From: Oenanthe sinensis
Taxonomy: Eukaryota > Streptophyta > Magnoliopsida > Apiales > Apiaceae
Length of the DNA stretch: 64,000 bases
Direction: 5' to 3'
NCBI GenBank assembly: GCA_028671895.1
Contig: CM053794.1
Span: 44,656,501-44,720,500, forward strand
In this document: piece by piece, positions 49,250 through 61,096 of the stretch
Layout: each line of letters begins with the position of its first letter
Position numbering within the stretch: the stretch's first letter is position 1
The notes under the pieces: model-generated
Databases searched by the model: none
What the model saw: only the letters and a program-made list of their open reading frames with translations
What the model was told of the DNA's origin: nothing
Position numbers and translations under genes: made by a program

Positions 49250-49990
49250 CAAAATTGTATCGGATCCGAAACCCGAAAATTTGGATTTACCGAATCCGAT
49301 TTTTTGGATTTGGATTTAATTTTTACCCACGGAAATTTTTGGATTTGAATTTGAATTTGAGGCATACCGATCCGATATCCGAAATCCGATCCGAACCCGA
49401 AATCCAAAAAAAATCCAATATATATATATATATATTGATTACATATATAATTAACTTACTTACTATTTTTTCAGAAAGAATCTTATTATATTTTCTTCAA
49501 AATATTTCTTTTAAGATTTATTCAAGATAAAATTATCACTTTATATTAACAAATAGATAAATATTAAAATAATTTTATCTTGAATAAATCTTAAAAGAAA
49601 TAAAGTGATAAAGAAATATATATTTAATATTTAAATATTCAAAATATGTAACGATTGTGATTCGATTTAAACAAAAAAGATTAATAAAGTGATAAACACA
49701 TTTTTGGTTAAATTATTATTATATTTTATATTAATGTATTGATAGGTGAAATATGCATATAAACTATTGTATAAATAAAATGAATATTGAACAAATTTTC
49801 TATGTACGTTATTAATAATTTAGTTAATTAAGTTATTTTTCAATTTTTGGATCCAAAAAAACTCGATATGATATGAAATTCGATGGATTTGAATTTAAAT
49901 TTAATTTTAAAATCCGAAATTATTTGATTTTAAATTTAAATTTCACAAAATCCGTCCGAACTCCGAACTTGATCCGCTTCCATCCGTAAA
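49250..49990. mobile_element. Probable non-autonomous hAT-like element with GGATCCGAA/CGAATCCGAT repeats
   Basis: Repeats of the ATCCGAA type cluster at 49257-49410 and 49860-49985 in opposite orientation with an AT-rich middle, the same layout as the elements at 41158 and 46186. Exact ends and target duplication not found. Confidence 0.45.
49505..49600. repeat. Perfect 32-bp inverted repeat, 32-nt loop
   Basis: Arm 49505-49536 (starts TTTCTTTTAAGATTTATTC) is the exact reverse complement of 49569-49600. Confidence 0.95.
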
Positions 49991-50122
49991 TAGAAGCACC
50001 TTATTGCTAAATTGTGTTTGTAGCCATCCGAATCTTGGATTATGTTAGTAGAAAATGGAAAATGGAAAATGGATCGATTACATGTCTGTCGGTTACATGT
50101 TGGTTGGTCCTCTTATCAACTA

Positions 50123-50368
50123 CTCTCTCCGTCCATAATATTAGTTTTTTTTAAGAAAAAAAATTATCTCATAATAATTTTTTATTTATATTTTCAATAT
50201 AAAAAATTTAAATTTACTTTTTTTTTGTCATTTTCAATATAAAATTTATTTTATTTAATATAAAATAGTTATAATAAATATGACATGCACGAAAAATTAT
50301 TTTACAAATAACTTTTCTTAATATGCATTATTTTTCCAAAAGAGACAATTAATATGAAACGGAGGGAG
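50123..50368. mobile_element. Stowaway-like MITE
   Basis: Ends CTCTCTCCGTCC and ACGGAGGGAG, 246 bp, flanked by TA on both sides. Confidence 0.8.
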
Positions 50369-51800
50369 TAACTTTATAGACGACGTACTTATAAATGGAT
50401 ATAATAAGTTGGTAATTGGTATTGGTTTGCTCCAACTCATATTATATTTTTGTTAATTACAAAATCATACTTGTCTATTTCTCAAGTCGTTCTAATTAGA
50501 GGTATATCCAGGCATTACAAAAAAGACGACCATAAAGACCGATCAATATCAACAAAAATAGCACATTACAAACTTATAACCAAAAAAACTAATTATTGTG
50601 AAAAAAACATTTGAAGATTCTATACAAATTAATTTTTCTCACTATAAAACTATGACACAAATTAATCACTTACTTTCACGACATTTTCATGAGTTGACTT
50701 GTTTTTATTAGTGGATTTTTTACATGCAAGAGGTTCATTATTATTAATAAATAACAGTCAATCAAAATTTGACAAATCATTTTTTATTGTGTCATGCACC
50801 CTTTAGACCGTAAAACTATTTATTATCTGCGTTTAGCCCTGGGCTCTATTTCAGAGTTACTGGGCCATTGCTTAGGTGAATAAAAAGCTTACTGGGCACA
50901 TACCAGTCATGTTTATAAATTTGGTAGTGACGGTGAATTTGCAAAAATAACTTTCGATAAACCCAGCATTATAGTAAAACTTATGAATCTACACGTTACC
51001 AGATCTAAAAGGGAACAGAATATTAAAAAAGGTCTTTATATAGCCCATATTCCCAGAACAGTAATCAATTTACCATTGGGCCTATCCCTTCTTTATATTA
51101 AAGGTTTATTGACCACGGCCTACCCTAATCCTAGCCCAGTGAGAAAATACCCGAGAACTACTACAATATATTCTATTTAGTCACCTTTATTAGGTTGGGG
51201 AATTTCCCAAAACTTGAACTTGAATAGGAGCAGTGAACCACACCCTTTAAACTGAAATGCTTAAAAAACTGCAATCCTTTTTTGGGCCGGTGAAAGAAGT
51301 TAACTCATGAAGTATTCAACGAATTTTTTATCATGTTTATTTAATAAATATAAGGGTAAAGAGATTTTATTTAGCAGGATAGAAAAATTCTCTATTCAAT
51401 CGCCCTAAAATCATGTATGGATTGAAAACTCACATTAAAATAAGTAGATATATAAAATTTTATAAAATTTACATGTTAAAAATATAATTATTTGAATACT
51501 ATAAATTATATATTTTTTGAAATAGGTATGTAGTGGTCCAGATTTTATATTCTATTGTGATTAAAAATTACATCGTATATAATATCAATTTATATATAAA
51601 TTCGCATATTCATAATTTTTATATAATAATTTTATCAGTAAGATTGAATATGTAAATAAATTATTGAAAATATAATTTTTTAAAACGCTTGGATAGATAA
51701 ATTATGAATTATCTACCCTCTACAGTAAATTCTCTTTTTTCTTGAATATAATGTGTTTACACAATAAATATAAAAAAATGCATTTTACAACACTTATTTG
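50369..51800. other. Intergenic region
   Basis: No gene or classified repeat recognised. Confidence 0.45.
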
Positions 51801-52332
51801 TAGACCCGGCAATTTAGTACACGATACGAATAATACGACACGAAATAACACGAAAATTTAGTGTTTATATTTTAATTTTGAGTACACGAAACACGACCTA
51901 GATTTAGTGTCGTATTTGAGTTCAGCCTTTGAGTACACGACATGACACGAAAGTATACGACATAAATAAATATTATATATATATATATATTTATATATAA
52001 TATTTAATAACATATTTTATAATTTTATATACAATTTTATAAAAAGAACATATTTTGTATACAACTAAATAATAATACAAGAGTCATACGGGTCAATGAA
52101 TTATATCAATATTCACTTTTAAATTTGAGTACATTTTATTATGGCTTTTGTTTAGACTTTAAAGTTTAAAACTTGAAAATGTAATGTAAAATTTATTTAT
52201 TTTCGTGTTAAAATGTGTGTATTCGTTTTCATGTATTTCATGTACACGAAAATTTTCATGTATTTTAGTGTCGTTTCATATCGGGTCGTTTTTATGCTGT
52301 ATTGTGTTTGTATTACTGTTTTGGATCCACGA
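51801..52332. mobile_element. Possible hAT-like element with ACACGACACGAAA repeats
   Basis: Starts TAGACCCGGCAATTTAGTAC. ACACGA/TCGTGT motifs cluster at 51825-51965 and 52200-52310 with an AT-rich middle. The right end is degenerate and no target duplication is visible. Confidence 0.35.
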
Positions 52333-52670
52333 TTAAATTTCATATTATTTTTTGTCTAATCACAAAATACACGAAACACGAAAGTACACGACACGGACAA
52401 ATGAGGTTTACTTATTTGTCCGCTTCACCGTCTGTAGGGAACTCTACTTATTGGAATCAATAGCGAGGCAGCGAGCTACTTATTGGAGTCGAGACAGTAG
52501 TCACAGTATGCAATTGAGCTACCGACATTATCTGTGTAACGGTGTGGACCATGTGGTGGGGGTGAAAATTGGCTGAAATTTTTTGGTACGTTAGTTTACT
52601 TGCCTGATTTTTTAAACTTGTGCTTTATAAAATGGGGGCTCCGCGTGTCATACCTTGTGTCTAGGGCTAA

Positions 52671-53019
52671 GAGCATCTTCAATAAGAGTGTCAAGAAGAG
52701 TGTCAAAGTGTCATATGATATGATGTGACATAACACTCTTGTTAACACTCCATTGAAATTAGAGGGGTGCCAATTAAAATTATCAATTTTTGGCACCCTC
52801 TGAAATGGTAAAAATGTATTACATCACATTAAAGTCATAAACATTCATACTTAGTATTAATTATACATGTATTTGACAACTTTGAGTGCCAATCACTGGA
52901 GTAAAATTTTCTAAAAAGAGTGTCAAAATATTATTGAAGAAAGATAAAATATTTTATTAATTTTTTTGATGATTTATCAATATTGTCAACTTTAGTTAGT
53001 AGCCTCATTGGAGATGCTC
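52671..53019. mobile_element. PIF/Harbinger (Tourist)-like MITE, 349 bp
   Basis: Ends GAGCATCTTCAAT and ATTGGAGATGCTC form an inverted repeat, flanked by TAA (52668-52670, 53020-53022), the 3-bp target type of PIF/Harbinger. Interior repeats GAGTGTCAA. Confidence 0.8.
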
Positions 53020-53405
53020 TAACTGCTAATCACATTCTTGTCTGCCCCCAAACTGAGCATTTTTTTTAAGCCTAGATAATTTATTAATGCCTAATATTGA
53101 AATAGGATTATATTATTTTAATGTAATAATTCTATTATTTGTATAATTAATTTTAATTTATATTATATAATACATTATATTAAAAAATTTACCTTCCCAC
53201 TTTATGAAAGTAGTTGCTTTATTTGAATAAAAAAATATAAGCATATATTAGAAATAAGATGTTAACAAACATGAGGTATATTAAACATTTTGAAAGAGAT
53301 CAAATTTGATGTACAATACTATTTATTTTACATATTTTTATACTATTGTAATATATTATTAGAAAATGTTTTATATTAAAAGAATATAAAAATTATATTA
53401 TTTTA

Positions 53406-53457
53406 ATATTTGAAGTTTGCCTTGAATATTTTAATATTCAAGGCAAACTTCAAATAT
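53406..53457. repeat. Perfect palindrome, 25-bp arms, 2-nt spacer
   Basis: Arm 53406-53430 (contains GAAGTTTGCCTTGAATATT) is the exact reverse complement of 53433-53457; the spacer is TT. About 230 bp downstream of the MCU stop. Confidence 0.97.
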
Positions 53458-53685
53458 AAATATACCAAGTACTAAAAGTTGATGGTGTTTGTTAAGTACA
53501 TAACACGTATGTATGATATTTATAATATCATTATTACATCTATGCAGGCAGTAGTTTTGGCCAACCAAATTAAAAACACTCGATGATCGGCAAACTAGGC
53601 ATTTCCATGTACTAAATCTTGGTAACTACATCTAGCTAGCTAGTACAACTCTGTTCCTCTTAAATCTAACATATACTAATAGGCA

Positions 53686-54893
53686 TCAGTAACAACATCT
53701 ATACTTGGGACTCTTATTCAAGTAGTCGGGGTAAAAGGCTTGGCAAAGCTCTTTATATTTCTTGACATCAAACTTGTGAATTTTCATGAGCTTTTCTTGC
53801 TTGGCCTTGAATCTACGTTGGAAAAAACCCTCAAATGTTGGTTCTGTTGATGTCCTGAGGAAGAAGGCATATGCAAGTGCAAAGTGAAGAGACGTGACGA
53901 AGAAGCATATAGGCTCCATTACATCCCAACTTAGTTCCCAGAAAGTTAGTCTCATAAACCCCAGTGTTTGAACAAGCATGAACCCCAGCCCACCATATAG
54001 TTCTGCCCTAACCATTGACTCTGCTTTTCTATCTATTACTGCTTTTTGCTTCTCCATTTCTTCCAGTTGTGCTTTTCTCGAGTCGTTCGGGGTAGCTATT
54101 GTTTCATAAATTAGCTTCTCCATTGATCTTGCCACCTGTAGTATTCACATTAAATATTTTAGTTACGAAATAGACATTTAACTAACTAGTAAACTATTAC
54201 TAGCCCCTCCCTGCCAAAGAACGTGATTTCGGATTTCTAACACGATACGTGACTCGTACATAATTGTTTTACGTAAATATTAGACATTTTATACGAGCTA
54301 ATAATACAAGTATATATGGATGGAGCTAATTTTACCTGATCAGGGCGGAGAAACACGATATTGCCCAAAACAATTACATTCCCAGCCTCATCCAACATTC
54401 TAGCACACTCTAAACCCTGTTCATCATTGTCACACACATCACTACAAATCTTAACAAACTCAGAGTACTCAACCGAGTTAGCTGGAATTTGCTTTAATGC
54501 TGATCTAAGCTTCTCCAATCGGGCGGACCTCATAATCTTCTTGGCCTCGTGCACGGATATTCCTCCAATATTCTTCTGTGGCGGACTTAATCCATCAAAA
54601 CGAATACGATTTTCTGAAGAAACAAAATGATTAGGCCAGAGCTTTTCCCTCAGCTTATCACCAACAGGAACAGAGAGAAACTCGGGTAGCTTAGCCGAGG
54701 ACTGATTTATGGATCGACGCTGTAAGAAGCGACGAAAGAAGCCTTTGTCATCGTCGGTAGAGTCAGGGGAAGTGATTAGCTCGCGCTGGAAGTTTGTTTT
54801 GGCTCCATTTTGATGAATGACAGGAGCAGTAGGAGAATAATTTATTGGTGTTTTATTGAAGAGGCAATTTGATATTGTTCTTCGAAGAGCCAT
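53686..54893 (-). CDS. MCU: Mitochondrial calcium uniporter (MCU), 335 aa, two exons
   Basis: Exons 54893-54336 and 54135-53686 with GT-AG borders and phase-0 junction (RPDQ|VARS). The N-terminus (MALRRTISNCLF) is Arg/Ser-rich without acids, as in a mitochondrial presequence. The pore signature WDVMEP (residues 256-261) sits between two hydrophobic segments (~233-250 and ~262-278), with the Asp and Glu of the selectivity filter intact. A coiled coil (LEEMEKQKAVIDRKAESM) precedes TM1. MCU forms the inner-membrane Ca2+ channel of mitochondria. Length is normal for plant MCUs. The second exon begins with GTG, which could be mistaken for a start codon, but the splice is clear. A copia element sits 141 bp upstream of the ATG. 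Which plant paralogue this is was not determined. Confidence 0.94.
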
Positions 54894-54988
54894 ATATTGT
54901 TATAGATCGAGTAGAGAACCGAGAGAGATTTTTGGAGTTGGAGGGTTTGGTATTGGACTTGTTCCTCAAGTGTTGGGGGAGGGAGGGG

Positions 54989-54996
54989 TTTATATA
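54989..54996 (-). promoter_or_regulatory. TATA box of the MCU gene
   Basis: TATATAAA on the minus strand in the context CCCTATATAAACCCC, 96 bp upstream of the ATG; the start site is expected near 54962. The retrotransposon LTR begins 38 bp further upstream. Confidence 0.7.
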
Positions 54997-55033
54997 GGGT
55001 GTGACAAGGTGATGTAAACAAAACATGACAATG

Positions 55034-55313
55034 TGTTGGATATTTGAGTTAATTGTGCTAATAGTGCAGACAAGATTAAAATAAAATAAAATGTGTTTAT
55101 AATAATATAAATCTTCTTCTTATCTTATCTCATTACATAACAACCTTATCTATACTGATAAATTGTTCATATAAAAATAGTAATTGTACATGTACCATCA
55201 ATATTGGTGGTTTCTCTTATACTACTATTAAAAACTTATTGGTTTATATTTAATAATATATAAACCTCTTATTTAATATTTACTGAATAATAAAAGTTCT
55301 TCATTATTTAACA
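55034..55313 (-). repeat. 3' LTR of the decayed copia element
   Basis: TGTTGGATATTTGAGTTAAT to TCATTATTTAACA, 280 bp; it is the LTR nearest the MCU gene and is on the same strand. Confidence 0.92.
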
Positions 55314-58300
55314 CTCCTCCTTGAAGAACTTCTTATGTATGCCAAGTTTATTCCTCATATATTCAAACTTTCCTTTTGGAAGTGATTTTGTAAAAATGTT
55401 AGCTAGTTGCTCTTCTGAATGACAGTGAACTAGGCTCACTTTTCCTTTGTTTTCAGCTTCTCGAACGAAGTGATACTTTATTTTGATGTGTTTTGTCTTT
55501 CTATGTTGTACTGGGTTCTTTGCAATAGCAATTGCTGATGTGCTATCACAGTAAATCTTAGTTGTTGATCGTTGTTTTCCACCCAATTCTACAAGTATCC
55601 GCCTGAGCCATATTACTTGATTAACTGTTGCACATGCTACTATATATTCAGCTTCGGCTGTTGATTGAGCAATTGTATCTTGCTTTTAACTTAATCAAGA
55701 AAATATACCATTTCTGAGTGAAAACACATATCCGGATGTGCTCTTCATATCATCTAATGACCCCGCCCAATCACTGTTTGAATATCCTATTAGTTCAGGA
55801 TTTTCCGTAGGTCTGAACCATAATCCATAGTCCAAAGTACCTTTTATATAACACATGACTCTTTTGACAGTTTTCATGTATAATTGTGTTGGTTTTTGCA
55901 TAAACCTTGATAACATACTTGTAGCATACATTATATCTGGTCTTGTTGTAGTTAAATATAGTAAACTGCCAATTATACTTCGATAATGTTTAACATCTGC
56001 TTCTCTTGAATCATCATCTTTGCTCAATTTTTCATTTTGAGCCAAGGGAGTTGAAATTGGATTACATATATACATGTTAAATTTCTTCAAGATGTTAGTC
56101 GCATAATTTTTCTGACAAATGAAGATGCCTTATTTTGTTTGATCAATCTTCATCCCTAGAAAGTAATTCATCATACCCAGGTCTATCATCTCTAACAATT
56201 TCATTATTCGTTCCTTAAAATTATTGATCATTGTCAGGTTACTTCCTGTAACAATAAGATCGTCGACATAAAGGAAAAGAATTAATAGATCAAGTCCTTC
56301 CACTTTGATGTATAGGGTAGCTTCATTTGGAATTTTCTTAAATCCTTGTTGATGAAAATATTTGTCAATCCGACTATACCATGCTCGTGGTGCTTACTTA
56401 AGTCCATACAAAGTTTTTTTCAATCTTAAGACTTTGTCTTCCTTTCCTTTTATTGTGAATCCTGGTGATTGTTCTATATAGTTTTCTTCTTCCAAGAATC
56501 CATTTAGAAATGCAGATTTTACATCGAGCTGGTAGATATTCCATTTACGCTGTACTGCAAGAGTAAGAATTGTTCTGATTGTATCTTGTCTTGAAATAGA
56601 CGCAAAAGTCTCATTATAATCTACTCCAAATTGTTATGAATAACCTTTCACAACTAATGTTGCCTTGTATTTTTGTATTGAACCATCTGTATTTTGTTTG
56701 GTTTTGTACACCCACTTCATGCCAATTGTGTCCTTATGTGGTGATTTATCAGTGAGTACCCATGTATGGTTTTTTTCAATCATGGAGATTTTTTCTCTCA
56801 TTGCATCTCTCCATTCTTTGTGTTGAACAGCTTGGTCGTAATTATTTGGTTCATCCGAGACAAAGTAACAGAATTGAACTTGCTCAGGATCTAGATCTGG
56901 TACTCTTTCTGTATTTTCATATAAATCTGACAGTATTCGAGTTTTTGTAGGTGGTGCATCTGAAAAACTGTCATATTCATATCTTGGTGAGCCTGGATCA
57001 TCTGAACTACCCTTAGACTCCTCCTGAAAATGTTGTTGAGGTGGACCAAGTATGACTTGTGTTCTTTCAGGATTGAATGATTCTGTTACTACATATTTCT
57101 TTCTAATGTCATTATGCTCTCAATCCCAAGAAGCATTCTCGTAAAATACAGCATCTTTGCTGATTTGGAATTTATTGCATTGTTGATTGTAGACTCGATA
57201 ACCCTTACTCTATGAGTTATAGCCAATGGAGATTCCTTTTTCGGCTTTCTCTTCTGGTTTGTGCCGCTTTTGACTAGTCACATAGATGTAACATATGCAT
57301 CCGAATATTCGCAAGTTACTTACGGATAGTTTGCGATCAGACCATGCTTCAAGAGGTGTTTGATTATTAACAGCCTTCATGGATAACCGATTCTGAAGAT
57401 ATACTGCCATATAGACAGCTTCTGCCCAAAACTTATTTGGTAAATCTTTTTCTTTTAGCATTGTCCTTGCCATCTCCATCACGGTTCTATTCTTCCTTTC
57501 ACATACACCATTATGTTGTGGAGTATACAGAATAGTGAGGTGATGATGTATACCTTCTATTTCACAGAACTTGTTAAATTCTAATGAGGTATATTCTGTT
57601 CCATTATCACTTCTTAGAGTTTTAATTTGACAGCCACTTTTCTTCTCGACATAGCTCTTAAATTTATCGAAAATTTTGAATACTTCCGATTTTTCTTTCA
57701 AGAAGTATACCCACGTCATCCGGGAATAATCGTCAATAAAGATGATAAAGTACTTGCTATTGTCTAGTGAAAGAGTTCTTATGAGACCACACACATCTGT
57801 GTGTACTAACTCTAATCTCTTTATTGCTCTCCATGCTTGACCAGAAGGGAATGATTTTCTTGACATTTTTCCCAGCTGACACGCATTGCATACATCAGTA
57901 ATTCCGGAGATTAGAGGAAGCCCTTTGACCATATTTTTATCCGAAAGAAACTTTAAACCTTTTGAATTACTATGCCCAAATCGTTTGTGCCATAACCATA
58001 TTAGTTCGTCTACTTTGGCTGGCATAGACATTTTTTGTGTTTTATATTGCCAATGAATGGGAAAACATTTTTGTTGCATTTTTATGCAAGCGATGTTACT
58101 CCCATTTGGATCGTAAATGCCACACGTGTCTCTTTCAAAATGAATTGAATATCCATTTTTCATCATTTGAGTAACACTGAGTAAATTCTGATCCAAATTT
58201 GGAACATAAAGAACGTCATTAATTTGACATGTCCCTTTCTTTATTTCCAGATCAATAATAGCTTTCCCTTTAGATTTCACAATTTCTACATTGCCCATTC

Positions 58301-58358
58301 TTACTGGTACCTTAATAGATGGGTCTATTTTGGTGAAAGCATGTGAATGTTTGGTCAT
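55314..58358 (-). pseudogene. Decayed copia pol (protease, integrase, RT, RNase H)
   Basis: Open pieces are 58358-57210 (GAG_pre-integrase and integrase: WHKRFGHSN, CNACQLGKM, VHTDVCGL, LRSDNGTEY, ERKNRTVMEMA), 56090-55695 (end of RT: IGSLLYLTTTRPDIMYATS, start of RNase H) and 55586-55308 (IYCDSTSAIAIA, ANIFTKSLPKG). Between 57209 and 56091 RT is interrupted by several stops, though YVDD is still readable near 56262-56273. The protease motif reads DNGCTNHMT instead of DSG and has a stop just before it. It cannot make a functional polyprotein. Confidence 0.88.
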
Positions 58359-59336
58359 ATGATTCGTACAACCGTTATCAATAAGTTAGACATCCTTTTG
58401 ATTATTTGCATTCTGACATGCATAAAATGGATGATTTTCATCATCCATTGTTTTTTATCTTCCAGCTTGCTAGTTTTTGAGTCTACACTCATTTTCAGTA
58501 TGGTTGAATTTCTTGCAGTAATTGCATTGTCATTTTCCTTTGTGCCAGAAATTCTTTTATACATGATTCATTTTCTTGCTTATTGAACATGGAGGGAACT
58601 TACTCCTCTTTTCAGCCTCTTTGGCATAAATAGGACTACATTGATTTGATGTGCCTCTTTTTTTCTTTCTTTTGAATGAAGATATTTTGTGCTTTGACTG
58701 GAAAGCTCCTTCTCCGGATGCTTCATTTCTTCGAGACATTCGATCCTCATGAATTTGTAGTGATACTATTAATTCCGAGATAATTAACTGTGTGAGATCC
58801 TTAGATTCTTTTATCACAGTCACAACTGTATCAAATTTCTCAAACAAACCAACCAGTATTTTTTCTACAACTCTCTGGTCAGCAATATCTTCACTATTCG
58901 ATTTTAATTCATTTACCAACTTAATTATTCGAGAAGAGTAATCCTTAGTTAGCTCTCCATCTTTCATCTTGAGATTCTCGAATTCATGTCTAAGAGACTG
59001 AAGCTTGATTGTTGTTGTTTTCTCATTTCCTTCAAATTCAGCTTTCAAGATATCCCACGCTTGCTTAGCTGAAGTAACATTCATTATTCTGGGAAAAATT
59101 GTATCTGTATCTGTAAAATGAATTTTCGCTAATGCTTCTGCATCTCTTTGTGGCCAGTCAACCTGTGTTGATGTGGTGGCTGCAGTTGCGCCATTTTGAG
59201 GTATGCCGGTTTCCACAACATTTCATAAGTGTTGGGTTGCTTGGAGAACGACCCTCTTTTTGATATTCCAGAATTTATAATTTTCTCCATTGAAAATGGG
59301 AATAACTTGTTGTTGATTTGAACCGGAAAATGCCAT
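58355..59336 (-). pseudogene. Decayed copia gag
   Basis: ATG at 59336 (MAFSGSNQQQVIPIFNGENY) followed by a nonsense TGA at 59223-59225, then a long open piece from 59216 to 58557 with the UBN2 gag domain (SAKQAWDILKAEFEG, LQSLRHEFENLKM). The zinc knuckle (CNYCKKFNHTENEC) is present but frameshifted and interrupted near 58550-58440. Confidence 0.85.
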
Positions 59337-59384
59337 TATATATTATATTGCGGAAGTAAGATATAAGTCTTTTTGATCTTGAGA

Positions 59385-59395
59385 CTCTGATACCA
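59385..59395 (-). other. Primer binding site of the decayed copia element
   Basis: Minus strand TGGTATCAGAG, tRNA-iMet type, two bases from the LTR edge. Confidence 0.9.
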
Positions 59396-59397
59396 AA

Positions 59398-59676
59398 TGT
59401 TGGATATTTGAGTTAATTGTGCTAATAGTGTAAAAGAGATAAAAGAGAATAAAATGTGTTTATAATAATATAAATATTCTTCTTATCTTATCTCATTATA
59501 TAACAACATTATTTATACTGATAGGTTGTTCATATAAAAATAATAATTATACATGTACCATCAATATTGATGATTTCTCTTATATTACTATTAAAAATTT
59601 ATTGATTTATATTTAATAATATATAAACCTCTTATCTAATATTTACTGAATAATAAAAGTTCATCATTATTTAACA
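59398..59676 (-). repeat. 5' LTR of the decayed copia element
   Basis: TGTTGGATATTTGAGTTAAT to TCATTATTTAACA, 279 bp, partner of 55034-55313. Confidence 0.92.
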
Positions 59677-59902
59677 TAATGAAATATCAAAATAAGGAAA
59701 TATCATGCATGTTATTGTTATCGTACCATACCATGTTTTAAGTAAATATCACCCACGTAGCTAATTTTATTCAGAAAATGACTTAACTGCAGTGCGAAAA
59801 TATCAAATTAACATAAAACTGGAAAATAAATATTCGGCCAATCAAACATTTACAACATCTACGATTTGAATAAAATAAATCACAGTCTAACATACATATA
59901 GG

Positions 59903-59957
<55 letters not shown>

Positions 59958-60300
59958 CAGGAAAAAAAACTCATTTAAATATACCCGGTGTATGTGTTAT
60001 TTGTTATCTTTTGTTGCCGCGAATTTCATAAATATATCATATTTTGTTATACCATGTCAATTTTTTGAGAGATTTTTGTTGCCGACGTCATGTACGTACA
60101 GTTGCTAAAAAAGAGTGGAGGGGCAATCAAAGTAGAAAATATAATCTAAACGGTGGGAACCAACTAATAAAAGATGGAAACGCTATTAACTTGTGGTACA
60201 TGCAATTAGGTGCAAGTAATTCTCATTACTTAGTAATCTCCCGTTGTCTTTTCTTTTGCAGTTTTAATGCCGTTTAGGTCATGAAAGAAAAATAATAATA
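59677..60300. other. Intergenic region with (TA)n at 59904-59954
   Basis: No gene recognised; a ~50-bp AT dinucleotide tract is the only repeat. Confidence 0.55.
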
Positions 60301-60557
60301 CTCCCTCCGTCCCACTTCAGGTATCTCATTTAATTTTTTAACGGTCAAATTTAATTAATTTTGACCGAAAATTAAAAATATATATTTTTATAATTTTTAA
60401 AATCTGAAAAGTATATTTTAAAGAAAATTATATAAACTTTTCAATGATATATATTTTATAATTTTTTTAATTATATAATATATGTAATATTTAATCAATT
60501 TTAAAATTTTTGACCTTTGAAAAGTCAAATTAGACACTTGAAATGGAACGGAGGGAG
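60301..60557. mobile_element. Stowaway-like MITE, TA target duplication
   Basis: CTCCCTCCGTCCC at the left, GGAACGGAGGGAG at the right, 257 bp, TA on both sides. Interior carries GGTCAAATTTAATTAATTTT and TTTGACCTTTGAAAAGTCAA. Confidence 0.87.
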
Positions 60558-61025
60558 TACAGTGTTAACATGATTTAAACGACATTTAACTACTATATTG
60601 TTGCTTTTCTTACGTCTGTATATATCACAAATTTGGTATGGTCAAGTTACATATTTGACTCTTAAATATCACACTTTTAGCCATACTCGAGTGAAAACGA
60701 ATCTAATATTAAAATCTTCAGTGATCTTTTTTTTTTGCGAAAAAAATCTTTAGTGATTTGTTTTTTAAGAAGTTCATGTCAAAATAGAAGGAAATTACTA
60801 TTATTCATGCCAATAAATTGTAAAATATTACCTCCATCCTATTTTAATTGTTTTTTAGAAAATTGAATTAATTTAATTTAATTATAAAAAGTCAAAAGTT
60901 ATGGGTCCGGAATAATACAGAATTCTATATATGACAGGTAAATCACATCTTGTTGATGTAGAAAATTCCATCTTAGTGCATGTGGTTGACAATTGATAGC
61001 AGTTTTAGGACTTGTCGGGAATATA

Positions 61026-61030
<5 letters not shown>

Positions 61031-61086
<56 letters not shown>
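61031..61086. repeat. (TA)n microsatellite followed by short (CA)n
   Basis: About 55 bp of AT dinucleotide, then ACACACAC. Confidence 0.97.

Positions 61087-61096
<10 letters not shown>

Larger units (their letters stand above)
55034..59676 (-). mobile_element. Ty1/copia retrotransposon, complete but decayed (4.64 kb)
   Basis: Two similar LTRs (55034-55313, 59398-59676) in the same orientation, a PBS at 59385-59395, a polypurine tract (AAGGAGGAG on the minus strand) at 55314-55322, and gag-pol remnants between. Flanks CAATG (55029-55033) and TAATG (59677-59681) match 4/5. By eye the LTRs differ at roughly 20 of 280 positions, so the insertion is not recent. Confidence 0.93.

Noticed and set aside
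54237..54335. Extension of the first MCU exon to a stop at 54237
   Set aside because: It reads through a clear GT donor at 54335 into the intron; the spliced model restores a full MCU.
60044..60277. 77-aa ORF with a cysteine-rich end
   Set aside because: No domain similarity and no consistent spacing of cysteines; intergenic chance ORF.
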